Source: Actinosynnema pretiosum (GTDB lineage Bacteria > Actinomycetota > Actinomycetes > Mycobacteriales > Pseudonocardiaceae). Taken from it: 64,000 nt of DNA. The stretch spans positions 59,524 through 123,523 of the forward strand of contig NZ_JAMTCF010000024.1 of the NCBI RefSeq assembly GCF_024171695.1, read 5' to 3'. Under the pieces are notes generated by a model. It searched no databases. It saw nothing but the letters and a program-made list of their open reading frames with translations, and was not told the DNA's origin. This document shows, piece by piece, positions 14,169 to 22,781 of the stretch. The translations under genes and the position numbers were made by a program. Numbering within the stretch: position 1 is the stretch's first letter; every line of letters begins with the position of its first letter.

Positions 14169-16204
14169 CCGGGCAGATCTCCTACGGCGGCGACTACAAC
14201 CCCGAGCAGTGGCCGGAAGACGTCTGGGACCGCGACTACGCGGCGTTCGAGCTGGCCGGGATCGACACGCTCACCGTGGGCGTGTTCGCGTGGGCGCACC
14301 TGCAACCCGCCGAGGACCGGTACGACTTCACGGTGCTGGACGCGATCGTGGAGCGGGCGGGCGCCGAGGGCAAGCGGATCGTGCTGGCCACGCCGAGCGG
14401 GGCGATGCCGCCGTGGCTGGCGCGGGCCTACCCGGAGGCGTGCCGGGTGGACTTCGAGGGGCGCAAGCACGTGTACGGGCAGCGGCACAACGCCTGCCCG
14501 TCGTCCCCCGCGTTCCGGCGGCTCTCCGTCGCCATGGCCGGGGAGCTGGCGCGGCGGTACGGGGAGAACCCGGCGGTGGTGGCCTGGCACGTGGGCAACG
14601 AGTACGGCGGGGCCTGCTACTGCGGGCTGTGCGCGGCCGGGTTCCGGGAGTGGCTGCGGGAGCGGTACGGGAGCCTGGCGCGGCTCAACGACGCGTGGAA
14701 CACCACGTTCTGGTCGCACACCTACACCGACTGGAACGAGATCGAGCCGCCGAACGCGCTGTCCGAGCACTGGCGCGGGCCTGACCACACCGCGTTCCAG
14801 GGCACGACGCTGGACTACAAGCGGTTCATGACCGACGCGCTGCTGGGCGGGTTCGTCGCGGAGAAGGCGGCGATCCGCGAGCACGTGCCGCGCACGCCGG
14901 TGACGACGAACTTCATGGGGCTGTACCAGCCGATCGACTACCACCGGTGGGCCGAGCACCTGGACTTCGCGTCCTGGGACAACTACCCGCCGGAGGACGC
15001 GGACCCGCTGCGCACGGCGGCGCGGATGGCGCTGGCGCACGGGCTGATCCGGGGGCTGAAGGGCGGCGACCCGTTCTGGGTGATGGAGCAGACGCCGTCG
15101 ACCACGGCGTGCCGGGACGTGAACCCGGTGAAGCGGCCGGGAGTCCTGCGGCTGTGGTCGTGGCAGTCGGTCGCGCACGGGGCGGACGCGGTGCTGTACT
15201 TCCAGATGCGGCACGCGCGCGGGGCGAGCGAGAAGTACCACGGGGCGGTGCTGGACCACGCCGGGCGCACGGACACGCGGGTGTTCCGGGAGGTCGCGGC
15301 GCTGGGGGCGGAGTTCGCGGCGGTCGGCGACGCGCTGCTCGGGGCGCGCACCCCGGCGCGGGTGGCGCTGCTGGTGGACTGGGACAGCTGGTGGGCCGTG
15401 GAGATGTCGGACGGGCCGAGCAGGCACGTGCGGTACGTGCCGGTGCTGGCGGCCTACCACCGGGCGCTGTGGCGGGCGGGGGCGCAGGTGGACGTGGTGC
15501 CGGTGACCGCCGACCTGTCCGGGTACGACGTGGTCGTCGCGCCGCTGCTGCACATGGTGAAGGGCGACGCGGCGGAGCGGTTGGGCGCGGTGGTGCGGCG
15601 GGGCGGGTCGCTGCTGACGACGGCGCTGTCGGGGCGGGTGGACGAGGACGACAACGCGTTCCTGGCGGTCGTGCCCGGCCCGCTGGCGGGGTTGCTGGGG
15701 CTGCGGGTGGAGGAGACGGACGCGCAGCGGCCGGAGGTGGTGAACCCGGTGTCCTTCGGCGGCGGCGAGTTCGCCGGGCGGCACGTGTTCGAGGTGGTGG
15801 TCCCGGAGGACGGCGCGGAGGGTCCGGCGGCGGAGGTGCTGGGGTCGTACGGGGCCGACTTCTACGCAGGCACCCCTGCGGTGACGCGGGCTTCGCGCGG
15901 GGACGGCGCGGCGTGGCACGTGGCGACCGTGCTGGACGACGACGGGGTGGACGCGGTGGTGCGGGCGGTGCTCGACGAGCACGGCCTGGTGGGGGCGCTG
16001 GCGGACGTGCCCGAGGTGGAGGTGGCGGAGCGGGTGGCGCCGGACGGGACGCGGTACCTGTTCCTGCTGCACCACGGGGAGGCGGCGCGGGTGGTGGGGT
16101 GCCCGGTGAGCGGGGTGGACCTGCTGGGCGGTGGCGAGCTGGTGGCCGGGGCGGAGCTGGAGCTGGCCCCGGCGGCGGTGCTGGTGGTGCGGGTCAGCCC
16201 GTGA
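14165..16204 (+). CDS. GH42 family glycosidase (beta-galactosidase-like)
   Basis: A 679-residue GH42 enzyme with the full three-domain length. The barrel carries the acid/base Glu146 (WHVGNEYGG) and the nucleophile Glu308 (VMEQTPS). Cysteines in RHNACPSS and CYCGLC match the zinc site seen in many members. A trimerisation domain (about 390-600) and a small C-terminal beta domain follow. Classical activity is beta-galactosidase, but some GH42 members act on alpha-L-arabinopyranosides; in a xylan operon an arabino- or galactosyl side-chain role is plausible. Last gene of the operon; its end overlaps the convergent permease gene by 11 bp. Confidence 0.9.
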   Translation: MTGQISYGGDYNPEQWPEDVWDRDYAAFELAGIDTLTVGVFAWAHLQPAEDRYDFTVLDAIVERAGAEGKRIVLATPSGAMPPWLARAYPEACRVDFEGRKHVYGQRHNACPSSPAFRRLSVAMAGELARRYGENPAVVAWHVGNEYGGACYCGLCAAGFREWLRERYGSLARLNDAWNTTFWSHTYTDWNEIEPPNALSEHWRGPDHTAFQGTTLDYKRFMTDALLGGFVAEKAAIREHVPRTPVTTNFMGLYQPIDYHRWAEHLDFASWDNYPPEDADPLRTAARMALAHGLIRGLKGGDPFWVMEQTPSTTACRDVNPVKRPGVLRLWSWQSVAHGADAVLYFQMRHARGASEKYHGAVLDHAGRTDTRVFREVAALGAEFAAVGDALLGARTPARVALLVDWDSWWAVEMSDGPSRHVRYVPVLAAYHRALWRAGAQVDVVPVTADLSGYDVVVAPLLHMVKGDAAERLGAVVRRGGSLLTTALSGRVDEDDNAFLAVVPGPLAGLLGLRVEETDAQRPEVVNPVSFGGGEFAGRHVFEVVVPEDGAEGPAAEVLGSYGADFYAGTPAVTRASRGDGAAWHVATVLDDDGVDAVVRAVLDEHGLVGALADVPEVEVAERVAPDGTRYLFLLHHGEAARVVGCPVSGVDLLGGGELVAGAELELAPAAVLVVRVSP

Positions 16205-17522
16205 CCAGGACGACCTGCACGAGCACGAGGACCAGCAGCAGCCCCGGTCCGCGCAGCACCTGGCGCACGAGGTTGGCCGGGACGACGCCGAACGGGGTGT
16301 CCAGGACGACGCCGGAGGAGTAGTCCAGGTCGGGGCGGGTGGCCAGCCTGCAGGTGACGGCCACCGCCACCGCCGCCGAGATCGCGGCCAGCGCGGGCAC
16401 GGGCAGCGCGGGAACCGTTGCGGCGCACCAGATCAGCGCGCCCGCCGTCGGGATCACCAGGTGCAGCAGGCGGAGTCGCCGGTCGCTGCCGCCGATCGCC
16501 CTGCGCAGGGCGGCGTTGCGGGCGAGCGCGCGCAGCCCCGGCGCGAGCCGCTCGGTGGCCAGGAACGCGGCGACCAGGTGCACGGCGCCGAGCGCCGCGT
16601 CCGGCAGCACCCCGGCCGCCGCGTGCGGGACGAGCGCGAGGGCGGCCCACACCGCGACGCCGGTCCCGTTGCGGCGCAGGCGGACCAGCTCCGCGCGGAG
16701 CACGGCGGCGGCGCGCGGGCCGCGCAGGGCGGCGGACCGGACGCGGCCGGTGGTGAGGGCGCGGCGGGTGGCGAGCAGGTCGGTGAGCACCGCCGGGTCC
16801 AGCCAGGTGGCCGACGCGCGGGCGGCGTCGACCAGGCGCGTCCCGCCGGTGAGGCTTGCGCGGGTGAACCGGCCCAGCCGCCGGGACGCGGCGGCGGTCG
16901 TGGCCGCGCTCGCGATGCCGGTGACCGCGACCAGCGGCCAGAGGACGCCGTCCGGCGGGAGCGGGTCGCGGCCGGTGACGAGCACGAGACCCAGCAGCAG
17001 CACGGCCGCCGCGACGCACAAGCGCAGCGCGCGCTGCGCGGTGGCCACCGAGGCGGGGGCGTGTTGCAGCACGACGGCCCCGGCGCCGACCAGGACGCCG
17101 AGCGGCACGCCGGAGGCGGTGACGGCCGCGCTGCCCGTGAACGGGCCGAGCGCGGCGAGCAGCAGCCCGCAGCCCACCGCGCTCGCGGCCAGCGCCGCGC
17201 CGAACCGGCCGCGCAGCAGCGACCGGCGGTCCACCGGGCTGGTGAGCAGCCACGACGCGCTCGCCGACGACACCACGACCGGGCCGACCGCGAGCAGCAG
17301 CTTGAGCGCGAGCGCGACCAGCAGCAGCGCCACCGGTCCGACGAGCGGGGCGGCTGCGCCGGGCGGGGTGGAGAGCGCGCCCCAGGCGAGCCCGACCGCC
17401 ATGCCGCCGGGGAGCAGCACGTCCTGGGCGTCGAGGAGCCTGCGCGGCGGCGGGCGCCGGTCGTGCCCGGAGCGGAGCCCGCACAGCTCCCGGCGGAGTT
17501 CGGCGGCGGTGGGCGCGGTCAC
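16194..17522 (-). CDS. Multi-spanning ABC transporter permease-like protein
   Basis: A 442-residue integral membrane protein with about 10 hydrophobic segments (for example LVGPVALLLVALALKLLLAVGPVVV and the C-terminal GPGLLLVLVLVQVVLVTG). It has no transmembrane-domain motif I can name with certainty; it resembles DUF6297-type permeases found beside single ATPases in actinomycetes. GTG 17522 overlaps the stop of the upstream ATPase gene (GTGA), so the two form a transporter, probably an exporter. A longer open frame to 17846 overlaps the ATPase gene out of frame and is not real coding. Confidence 0.75.
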   Translation of the reverse strand: MTAPTAAELRRELCGLRSGHDRRPPPRRLLDAQDVLLPGGMAVGLAWGALSTPPGAAAPLVGPVALLLVALALKLLLAVGPVVVSSASASWLLTSPVDRRSLLRGRFGAALAASAVGCGLLLAALGPFTGSAAVTASGVPLGVLVGAGAVVLQHAPASVATAQRALRLCVAAAVLLLGLVLVTGRDPLPPDGVLWPLVAVTGIASAATTAAASRRLGRFTRASLTGGTRLVDAARASATWLDPAVLTDLLATRRALTTGRVRSAALRGPRAAAVLRAELVRLRRNGTGVAVWAALALVPHAAAGVLPDAALGAVHLVAAFLATERLAPGLRALARNAALRRAIGGSDRRLRLLHLVIPTAGALIWCAATVPALPVPALAAISAAVAVAVTCRLATRPDLDYSSGVVLDTPFGVVPANLVRQVLRGPGLLLVLVLVQVVLVTG

Positions 17523-18175
17523 CGCCCGACCTCGACGAGCCCGTCCGCGACCCGCGCCACCAGGGCCTCGTCGTGCGAGGCCAGCAGGACGGCGACGCCC
17601 GCGCGCTTCTCGGCGTCGAGCCGGTCGGCCAGCCAGCGCCGTCCCCCGGCGTCGAGCCGCTGCTCCGGCTCGTCCAGCACGAGCAGCCTGCGCGGGCGCA
17701 CCAGGCAGGAGGCCAGCGCGAGCCGGTGCCGCTGCCCGCTGGACAGGGTGGCGGGGAGCTGGTCGGCGGCGGCGTCCAGGCCCAGCTCGGCCAGCACGTC
17801 CGCCACCAGGGCCTCGGGGTCGGCCGAGCCGTGCGACCACGCGCACAGGCGCAGGTGCTCGACCACCGACAGGTCGGGGAAGAACGCCAGGTCGTCCAGC
17901 GCGGTGGCGACGGCGGCGCGCGTCGCGGGCGCGGACTCGTCCAGGTCGGCCCCGTCGAGCAGCACCCGGCCCGCGTCGACCCGGTCGACCCCGGCGACGC
18001 AGCGCAGCAGCGTGGACTTGCCCGCCCCGTTGGGGCCGACCACGGCGGTGGCGCGGCCCGGTTCCAGGGTGAAGCCCACCTCGTCCAGCACCACGAGGTC
18101 GCCGTAGCCCTTGGTGAGGCCGACCACCTCCAGCAGCGTCCCGCCCGTCCGCCCGCCCGTCCGCCCGCGCGTCAC
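17519..18175 (-). CDS. ABC transporter ATP-binding protein
   Basis: A 218-residue single-domain ATPase. Walker A is GPNGAGKST near residue 48, the ABC signature is LSSGQRHRLALAS (the second residue is S, as in LSxGQ variants) and Walker B is RRLLVLDEPEQRLDAGG. The H-loop is ASHDEAL. Short, with no regulatory tail, as in CcmA/DrrA-like exporters. It probably energises the downstream permease at 16194. GTG 18175 follows a repetitive CCGCCCGTC stretch and is the first usable start. Confidence 0.88.
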   Translation of the reverse strand: MTRGRTGGRTGGTLLEVVGLTKGYGDLVVLDEVGFTLEPGRATAVVGPNGAGKSTLLRCVAGVDRVDAGRVLLDGADLDESAPATRAAVATALDDLAFFPDLSVVEHLRLCAWSHGSADPEALVADVLAELGLDAAADQLPATLSSGQRHRLALASCLVRPRRLLVLDEPEQRLDAGGRRWLADRLDAEKRAGVAVLLASHDEALVARVADGLVEVGR

Positions 18176-18221
18176 CGCTCCCCCTCGCCCCCGTCCGGTC
18201 GCGCCGGAAGCTACCAGGGGA

Positions 18222-20174
18222 TCAGTGGATGGTCCGGCCGTGCGCGTCGGGGACTCCGGACTTGCGCAGGAAGTAGGTGTTGACCTGGTCGCGCCACTCC
18301 ACCGCGCACCGCAACTGCTCGGCCAGCCGCTCGGTGACGCGCTCGTGCACGTCGTCGGAGACCTTGCCGCGCAACGACTCCCAGGTCGCCGCCATCCGCT
18401 CGACGGCCGCCACCCCGGCGAAGTGCGTGTCGTAGACGTGCTGCACCACCGTCTTCCCCGAGTGCAGCACGTGCCCGTACGGGACGTGGTGGAAGAACAG
18501 CAGCAGCTCGTCCGGGCAGGTGTCCAGGTGCTCGTAGACCTCGCGCCACGGCTGCGGGTACTGGCCGGTGAAGCCGGTGCCGGTGGCGCGGGTGCGGTCG
18601 ACGCCGACGCCGTCGCGGTCGGCGAAGTGGTAGGTGCCCCAGCGGGTGTACTCGTAGCCGTCGACGTCCGGGCCGTAGTGGTCGCCCGGTCGGACCATGA
18701 AGCCGACGCCCAGCGGGGCGGTGTAGTCCTCGTACGCGCGCCAGGAGCCGGACATCAGCGCGTGCAGCGGGGCGTGGGCGGCCGGGTCGGGGAAGGTGAG
18801 GGCGATCCACTCGCGCAGGAGCTCGTCGGGGTCGGCGGTCGGGTCCCAGGCGAGCCTGCCGAACGCGTAGAGGTTGGCCTGCGCCAACGGGTGCCCGGTC
18901 CAGAACGGGTCGTCGCCGACGTTCGAGACGGCGGTGATCCCGGCGGCGAGGGTGTGGACCTCCCGGTCGCCGAAGGGGAAGCGCAGGACCTCGCTCCACT
19001 GCGGCCCGAGGTAGCAGACGTGCCGCTGCTGGCCGGTGTACTCCTGGGTGACCTGGAACTCCACGGCCAACCTGGTGGTCGGCATGGCGGCGATGACCGG
19101 GGAGACCGGTTCGCGGGGCTGGAAGTCGATGGGGCCGTTCTTGACCTGGAGCACGACGTTGTCGGCGAACTCGCCGTCCAGCGGGGTGAAGTGGTCGTGC
19201 GCCGCTCGGGCGCGGTCGGTGCTGCGGTCGCGCCAGTCCTGGTGGTGGTCGTAGACGAAGGCGCGCCAGAACACCGTGCCGCCGAACGGTTCCAGTGCTT
19301 CCGCGAGCGCGTTGGCGCCGTCGGCGTGGTCGCGGCCGTAGCTGAACGGGCCGGGTTGGCCCTCCGAGTCGGCCTTGACGACGTAGCCGCCGAAGTCGGG
19401 GATGGCGGCGTAGACGGCGGCGGTGGTGCGGGCCCACCAGGCGCGGACCTCGGGGTCGAGCGGGTCGGCGGTGGTCAGGCCGCCGAGCAGGATCGGGGAG
19501 GCGAAGTTGACCGACAGGTGCGCGCGGATCCCGTGCGGGCGCAGCACCTCGGCCAGGCGGACGACCTCGGGGAGCAGGTCGGTCAGCAGGCGGGCCTCGG
19601 TGCGGTGCACGTTGACGTTGTTGAGCGCCACCCGGTTCACGCCGATCGAGCCGAGCAGGCGGGCGTACGCGGCGACGCGGGTGAGGTCGGGGCGGACGGC
19701 GCCGTCGGCGTAGAGCAGGGAGCCGCCGGAGTAGCCGCGCTCGACCTGGCCCATGACGGGGTGGACGTCGACGTTGTCCCAGTGGTCGAGCATCCGGACC
19801 GGGTAGGCGGGGTGGTGCTCGCCGGTCTCCTGGAAAGCGCTCTCACCGGCGCGGACGAGGTGGTGGAAGCCGTAGAGCAGGCCGGGGCCGGAGGCGGTGA
19901 CGGTGGTGGTCCCGGCCGCGTCGCGGGTGATCGTGAACGCCTCGGGGTCGTCGTCCGGACCGGTGAGGACCAGGTCCAGCTCGGGGTCCTCGGTCACGAG
20001 CGCCCCGCCGTGGGCGGTGGTGGCGGCCAGCGCCTCGGCGCGCACGGTGTCGGCGATCGGGCCCTCGCCCACGACGCGGACGCGGCGGGCGCCGAGCGCG
20101 CGGAACGCGGTGGGTGGGAGCCAGGCGGGGTGTACGTCGGGGAGCAGTTCGGCCGCACCGAGAGAACCGTTCAC
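18222..20174 (-). CDS. aguA: GH67 alpha-glucuronidase
   Basis: A 650-residue intracellular alpha-glucuronidase that removes 4-O-methylglucuronic acid from the non-reducing end of aldouronic acids produced from glucuronoxylan. The general acid Glu271 (KADSEGQPGP) and the catalytic bases Asp350 (KNGPIDFQPREP) and Glu378 (QVTQEYTGQQ) have exactly the spacing of the Geobacillus enzyme. Other signatures are MLDHWDNVD and NNVNVH. No signal peptide. GTG 20174 starts the protein with a normal N-terminal beta domain. It is separated from the main xylan operon by an ABC exporter pair and has its own upstream palindromes. Confidence 0.95.
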   Translation of the reverse strand: MNGSLGAAELLPDVHPAWLPPTAFRALGARRVRVVGEGPIADTVRAEALAATTAHGGALVTEDPELDLVLTGPDDDPEAFTITRDAAGTTTVTASGPGLLYGFHHLVRAGESAFQETGEHHPAYPVRMLDHWDNVDVHPVMGQVERGYSGGSLLYADGAVRPDLTRVAAYARLLGSIGVNRVALNNVNVHRTEARLLTDLLPEVVRLAEVLRPHGIRAHLSVNFASPILLGGLTTADPLDPEVRAWWARTTAAVYAAIPDFGGYVVKADSEGQPGPFSYGRDHADGANALAEALEPFGGTVFWRAFVYDHHQDWRDRSTDRARAAHDHFTPLDGEFADNVVLQVKNGPIDFQPREPVSPVIAAMPTTRLAVEFQVTQEYTGQQRHVCYLGPQWSEVLRFPFGDREVHTLAAGITAVSNVGDDPFWTGHPLAQANLYAFGRLAWDPTADPDELLREWIALTFPDPAAHAPLHALMSGSWRAYEDYTAPLGVGFMVRPGDHYGPDVDGYEYTRWGTYHFADRDGVGVDRTRATGTGFTGQYPQPWREVYEHLDTCPDELLLFFHHVPYGHVLHSGKTVVQHVYDTHFAGVAAVERMAATWESLRGKVSDDVHERVTERLAEQLRCAVEWRDQVNTYFLRKSGVPDAHGRTIH

Positions 20175-20211
20175 CGGTCACCCACCCGAGGGTCCTGGGT
20201 CGCCGTCGACC

Positions 20212-20238
20212 CAATTGGTTTATCCGTTGAACTTAAAC
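20212..20238 (-). promoter_or_regulatory. Candidate operator upstream of alpha-glucuronidase
   Basis: CCAATTGG (perfect 8-bp palindrome, starting at 20211) is followed by an interrupted inverted repeat, GTTTA (20218-20222) and TAAAC (20234-20238). The AT-rich island stands out from its GC-rich surroundings 40-65 bp upstream of the start. It does not match the CGAAA-N-TTTCG sites of the main operon, so a different regulator may act here. Confidence 0.4.
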
Positions 20239-20302
20239 GGCTCGGGGGTGGCGGGGCAAGGGATCGGCGGCGTGCGACCCGCGCCACCTCCACGACCGGG
20301 GC

Positions 20303-20356
20303 TTGACAACGGCGCCCCGCGTTGTGAACGCTTGTTCATGAACAAGCGTTCACAAC
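20303..20356 (+). promoter_or_regulatory. Promoter with perfect 36-bp palindromic operator
   Basis: TTGACA (20303-20308) is a consensus -35. It is followed by a perfect 36-bp palindrome at 20321-20356, with left half GTTGTGAACGCTTGTTCA and right half its exact reverse complement. The palindrome covers the expected -10 region and ends next to the ribosome-binding site GGAGG (20357-20361). It is most likely the operator of the TetR regulator encoded at the end of this operon. Confidence 0.8.
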
Positions 20357-20367
20357 GGAGGTGCGGA

Positions 20368-21144
20368 GTGTCCGAAGAGGTGGTCAACACCGCCCAGGCG
20401 CAGGCCTGGAACGGTCCGGCCGGTCAGCGGTGGGCCGAGCGGAGCGAGCGGTTCGACGCGGTGTGGGGCGGGTTCGACCGGTTCGCGCTCGACCACGTCA
20501 GGCCGGGTGACCGGGTGCTCGACGTCGGCTGCGGGACCGGCGCGCTGACCAGGGGCGCGGCCGGGATCGGCGGGTCGGCGACCGGGGTCGACCTGTCCGA
20601 GCCGATGCTCGCCAAGGCCCGCGCGCTGGGCGGCGCCCCGGACTACCTGCTGGCCGACGCCCAGGCGCACCGCTTCTCCCCCGGCGCGTTCGACCTGGTG
20701 GTCAGCCGGTTCGGGGTGCCGTTCTTCGCCGACCCGGTCGCCGCGTTCGCCAACCTCCGCGCCGCGCTGCGCGCCGGGGGCCGCCTGGCCGTCCTCGTCC
20801 CGCACGGGCTCGGCGAGGTCGGCGACCTGCTGACCCGCGTCGTCCCCGGCTGGGGCCCGCTGAGCGCCGGTCCGCTGTCGCTGTCCGAGCCGGACGTGGC
20901 GCGCCGGGTGCTCGCCGACGCCGGGTTCGCGCAGGTCGGCGTCGAGGAGGTCCAGGCCTGGCAGGTGTGGGGCGGTGATCCGGACGACGCGGCGGAGTTC
21001 CTGCTGTCCTGGGCGTGGCAGGCGATCACGCGGGCGCGCCCGGACGCCACCGAGGCCGAGCTGCTCCCGCCGGTCCGCGCGGAGCTGGCCGGGCGCGGGT
21101 GCCGGTTGCGCGCGAGCGCCCTGCTGCTGACGGCGGTGGCCTGA
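20368..21144 (+). CDS. Class I SAM-dependent methyltransferase
   Basis: A 258-residue methyltransferase. Motif I is VLDVGCGTGALTRGAAG (about residues 51-67), with the acidic ribose-binding residue at VDLS and motif IV at FDLVVSRFGVPFFADP. Similar to UbiE/methyltransferase-11 proteins; the substrate is unknown. GTG 20368 is chosen because GGAGG lies 6 bases upstream; an in-frame ATG at 20338 falls in the middle of the operator palindrome. Its stop overlaps the start of the reductase gene. Expression is presumably induced when the TetR protein releases the palindrome. Confidence 0.85.
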   Translation: MSEEVVNTAQAQAWNGPAGQRWAERSERFDAVWGGFDRFALDHVRPGDRVLDVGCGTGALTRGAAGIGGSATGVDLSEPMLAKARALGGAPDYLLADAQAHRFSPGAFDLVVSRFGVPFFADPVAAFANLRAALRAGGRLAVLVPHGLGEVGDLLTRVVPGWGPLSAGPLSLSEPDVARRVLADAGFAQVGVEEVQAWQVWGGDPDDAAEFLLSWAWQAITRARPDATEAELLPPVRAELAGRGCRLRASALLLTAVA

Positions 21145-22058
21145 TGGCGCGGGTGCTGGTGCTGGGCGGGTACGGCGCGGTCGGGCGGCACGCGGTCGCC
21201 GAGCTGGCGCGGCGGCACGAGGTGGTCGTCGCGGGGCGGGACCTGGCGCGGGCGTCGGCGGTGCCCGGCGCGACCGGGGTCCGGGTGGACCTGCGCGACG
21301 AGGAGGACGTGCGGCGGGTCGTGGCGGGCGCGGACGTGGTGCTGATGTGCGCCGAGACCGCCAACGGCGCCGTCGCTCGGGCCGCCGCCGAGGCCGGGGC
21401 GCACTACCTGGACGTGTCGGCGTCGGCTGGGGTGCTCGCGTCGATCGAGGAGCCCACGGGCACGACGGCGCTGCTCAGCGTCGGTCTGGCGCCCGGCGTG
21501 TCGAACCTGCTGGCCCGCTGGTGCGTCGAGGCGACCGGGGCGCGCGAGGTGGAGATCGGGGTGCTGCTGGGCGGCGGCGAGCGGCACGGGGCCGCCGCCG
21601 TCGAGTGGACCGCCGCCGGGGTCGCCGGGATGGGCGGGGCGTGGCGGGCGAGGTTCCCCGAGCCGTTCGGGGCGCGGCGGGTGCGCGGGTTCCCGTTCTC
21701 CGACCAGGTGACGCTGCCGACCACGCTGCCGGTGGACCGGGTGCGCACCGGGCTGTGCCTGGACTCGCGGCTGGCGACGGCGCTGCTGCCCGCCGTGCGC
21801 TGGCTGGGGCCGCTGGCGTCGTCGGTGCACCTGGGCGGGGACGGGTTCGCCGTGGTCGCGTCGGCGGGCGGGATGAGCTGCTCGTTCAGCGGCAGCGGGC
21901 AGAGCAGGGCCACCGGCGTGATCGCGGCGGCGCTGGTGGAGCTGCTGCCGACGATGCCCGCAGGCAGGTGGCACGTGGAGCAGGTGGTGGAGCCGGAGGC
22001 GTTCCTGGGGGCGCTGGAGGGGTACCGGGTCGCGGGGCCGTCCTACGATGTGCGGTGA
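21144..22058 (+). CDS. Saccharopine-dehydrogenase-like NAD(P)-binding protein
   Basis: A 304-residue protein with an N-terminal Rossmann fold (MARVLVLGGYGAVGRHAVAEL) and the saccharopine-dehydrogenase-type sequence AGADVVLMCAETANGAVARAAAEAGAHYLDVSA. The C-terminal half has VGLAPGVSNLLARW, typical of trans-acting enoyl reductase/saccharopine dehydrogenase-like proteins. Substrate unknown. ATG 21144 overlaps the methyltransferase stop and its stop overlaps the TetR start (TGATG in both cases), so the three proteins are made together. Confidence 0.82.
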   Translation: MARVLVLGGYGAVGRHAVAELARRHEVVVAGRDLARASAVPGATGVRVDLRDEEDVRRVVAGADVVLMCAETANGAVARAAAEAGAHYLDVSASAGVLASIEEPTGTTALLSVGLAPGVSNLLARWCVEATGAREVEIGVLLGGGERHGAAAVEWTAAGVAGMGGAWRARFPEPFGARRVRGFPFSDQVTLPTTLPVDRVRTGLCLDSRLATALLPAVRWLGPLASSVHLGGDGFAVVASAGGMSCSFSGSGQSRATGVIAAALVELLPTMPAGRWHVEQVVEPEAFLGALEGYRVAGPSYDVR

Positions 22059-22669
22059 TGGCACCACGGAGGGCCGCGGCACTGCCCGAGGGCGTGAGCG
22101 CGCGCGAACACCTGATCACCGCGGCGGCCGGGCTGGTCGCCGAGCGCGGCACGGCCGGGCTGACCGTGCGGGACGTGGCGCGCGCGGCCGGGCTCGCGCC
22201 GGGCGTGCTGTACAACCACTTCGCCGACCGCGAGGAGCTGCTGGCGCTCGCGCTGCACCGGCACGTGCGGCAGGTGGAGGACGCGCAGGGGTTCGCCTGG
22301 GGCGGTGATCTCGCGGCCGACCTGCGGGCGTTCGTGGCGCACGCGGTGGCGGTGCACCGGGCGGTGCTGCCCGCGCTGGCCGGGCTGGTGGGGCAGCCGG
22401 AGCTGGCGGCCAGGTTCGAGGCGCTGGGCAACCCGATGGGCGGCGGGCTCGGCATGGTGGAGCTGCTGGCGCGGCGGCTGCGCGCGGAGCGGGACGCCGG
22501 GAACCTGGCGGCGGGGGCGGACGTGGAGACGGTCGCGACGCTGGTGGTGGGGGCGTGCCACGAGCTGGCGGTGCCCAGGCTGTTCGGGCTGGGCGCGGTG
22601 GAGGCGTTCCCGCCGGAGTGCGAGGACGCGGTGGTGGACACGGTGCTGCACGGGGTGCTGCCGCGCTGA
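22058..22669 (+). CDS. TetR family regulator of the methyltransferase operon
   Basis: A 203-residue TetR-family protein. The helix-turn-helix lies at about residues 15-62 (LTVRDVARAAGLAPGVLYNHFADREELLALAL). The remaining helical domain carries no recognisable ligand signature. It is the last gene of the three-gene operon and translationally coupled to it, so the 36-bp palindrome in the operon promoter is its most likely binding site (negative autoregulation). The gene is followed by a strong hairpin. Confidence 0.88.
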   Translation: MAPRRAAALPEGVSAREHLITAAAGLVAERGTAGLTVRDVARAAGLAPGVLYNHFADREELLALALHRHVRQVEDAQGFAWGGDLAADLRAFVAHAVAVHRAVLPALAGLVGQPELAARFEALGNPMGGGLGMVELLARRLRAERDAGNLAAGADVETVATLVVGACHELAVPRLFGLGAVEAFPPECEDAVVDTVLHGVLPR

Positions 22670-22689
22670 CCCGCGCCCGGCGGTGGGGT

Positions 22690-22729
22690 CGCGCGGGCGG
22701 CCCGGCCCCGGTGCCAGGCCGCCCGCGCG
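22690..22729. terminator. Bidirectional terminator hairpin
   Basis: Perfect 13-bp stem, 22690-22702 (CGCGCGGGCGGCC) with 22717-22729, and a 14-base loop. It lies between the convergent TetR and GH43 genes. Confidence 0.7.
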
Positions 22730-22781
22730 AGTCTCGGTGGCGCGTTTTCCCCTGCTGTGCAAGGGGATCGCGCCCGGTGGG

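Noticed and set aside
20338..20367. ATG 20338 as start of the methyltransferase
   Set aside because: It lies at the centre of the operator palindrome and lacks a ribosome-binding site, whereas GTG 20368 has GGAGG at the right distance.
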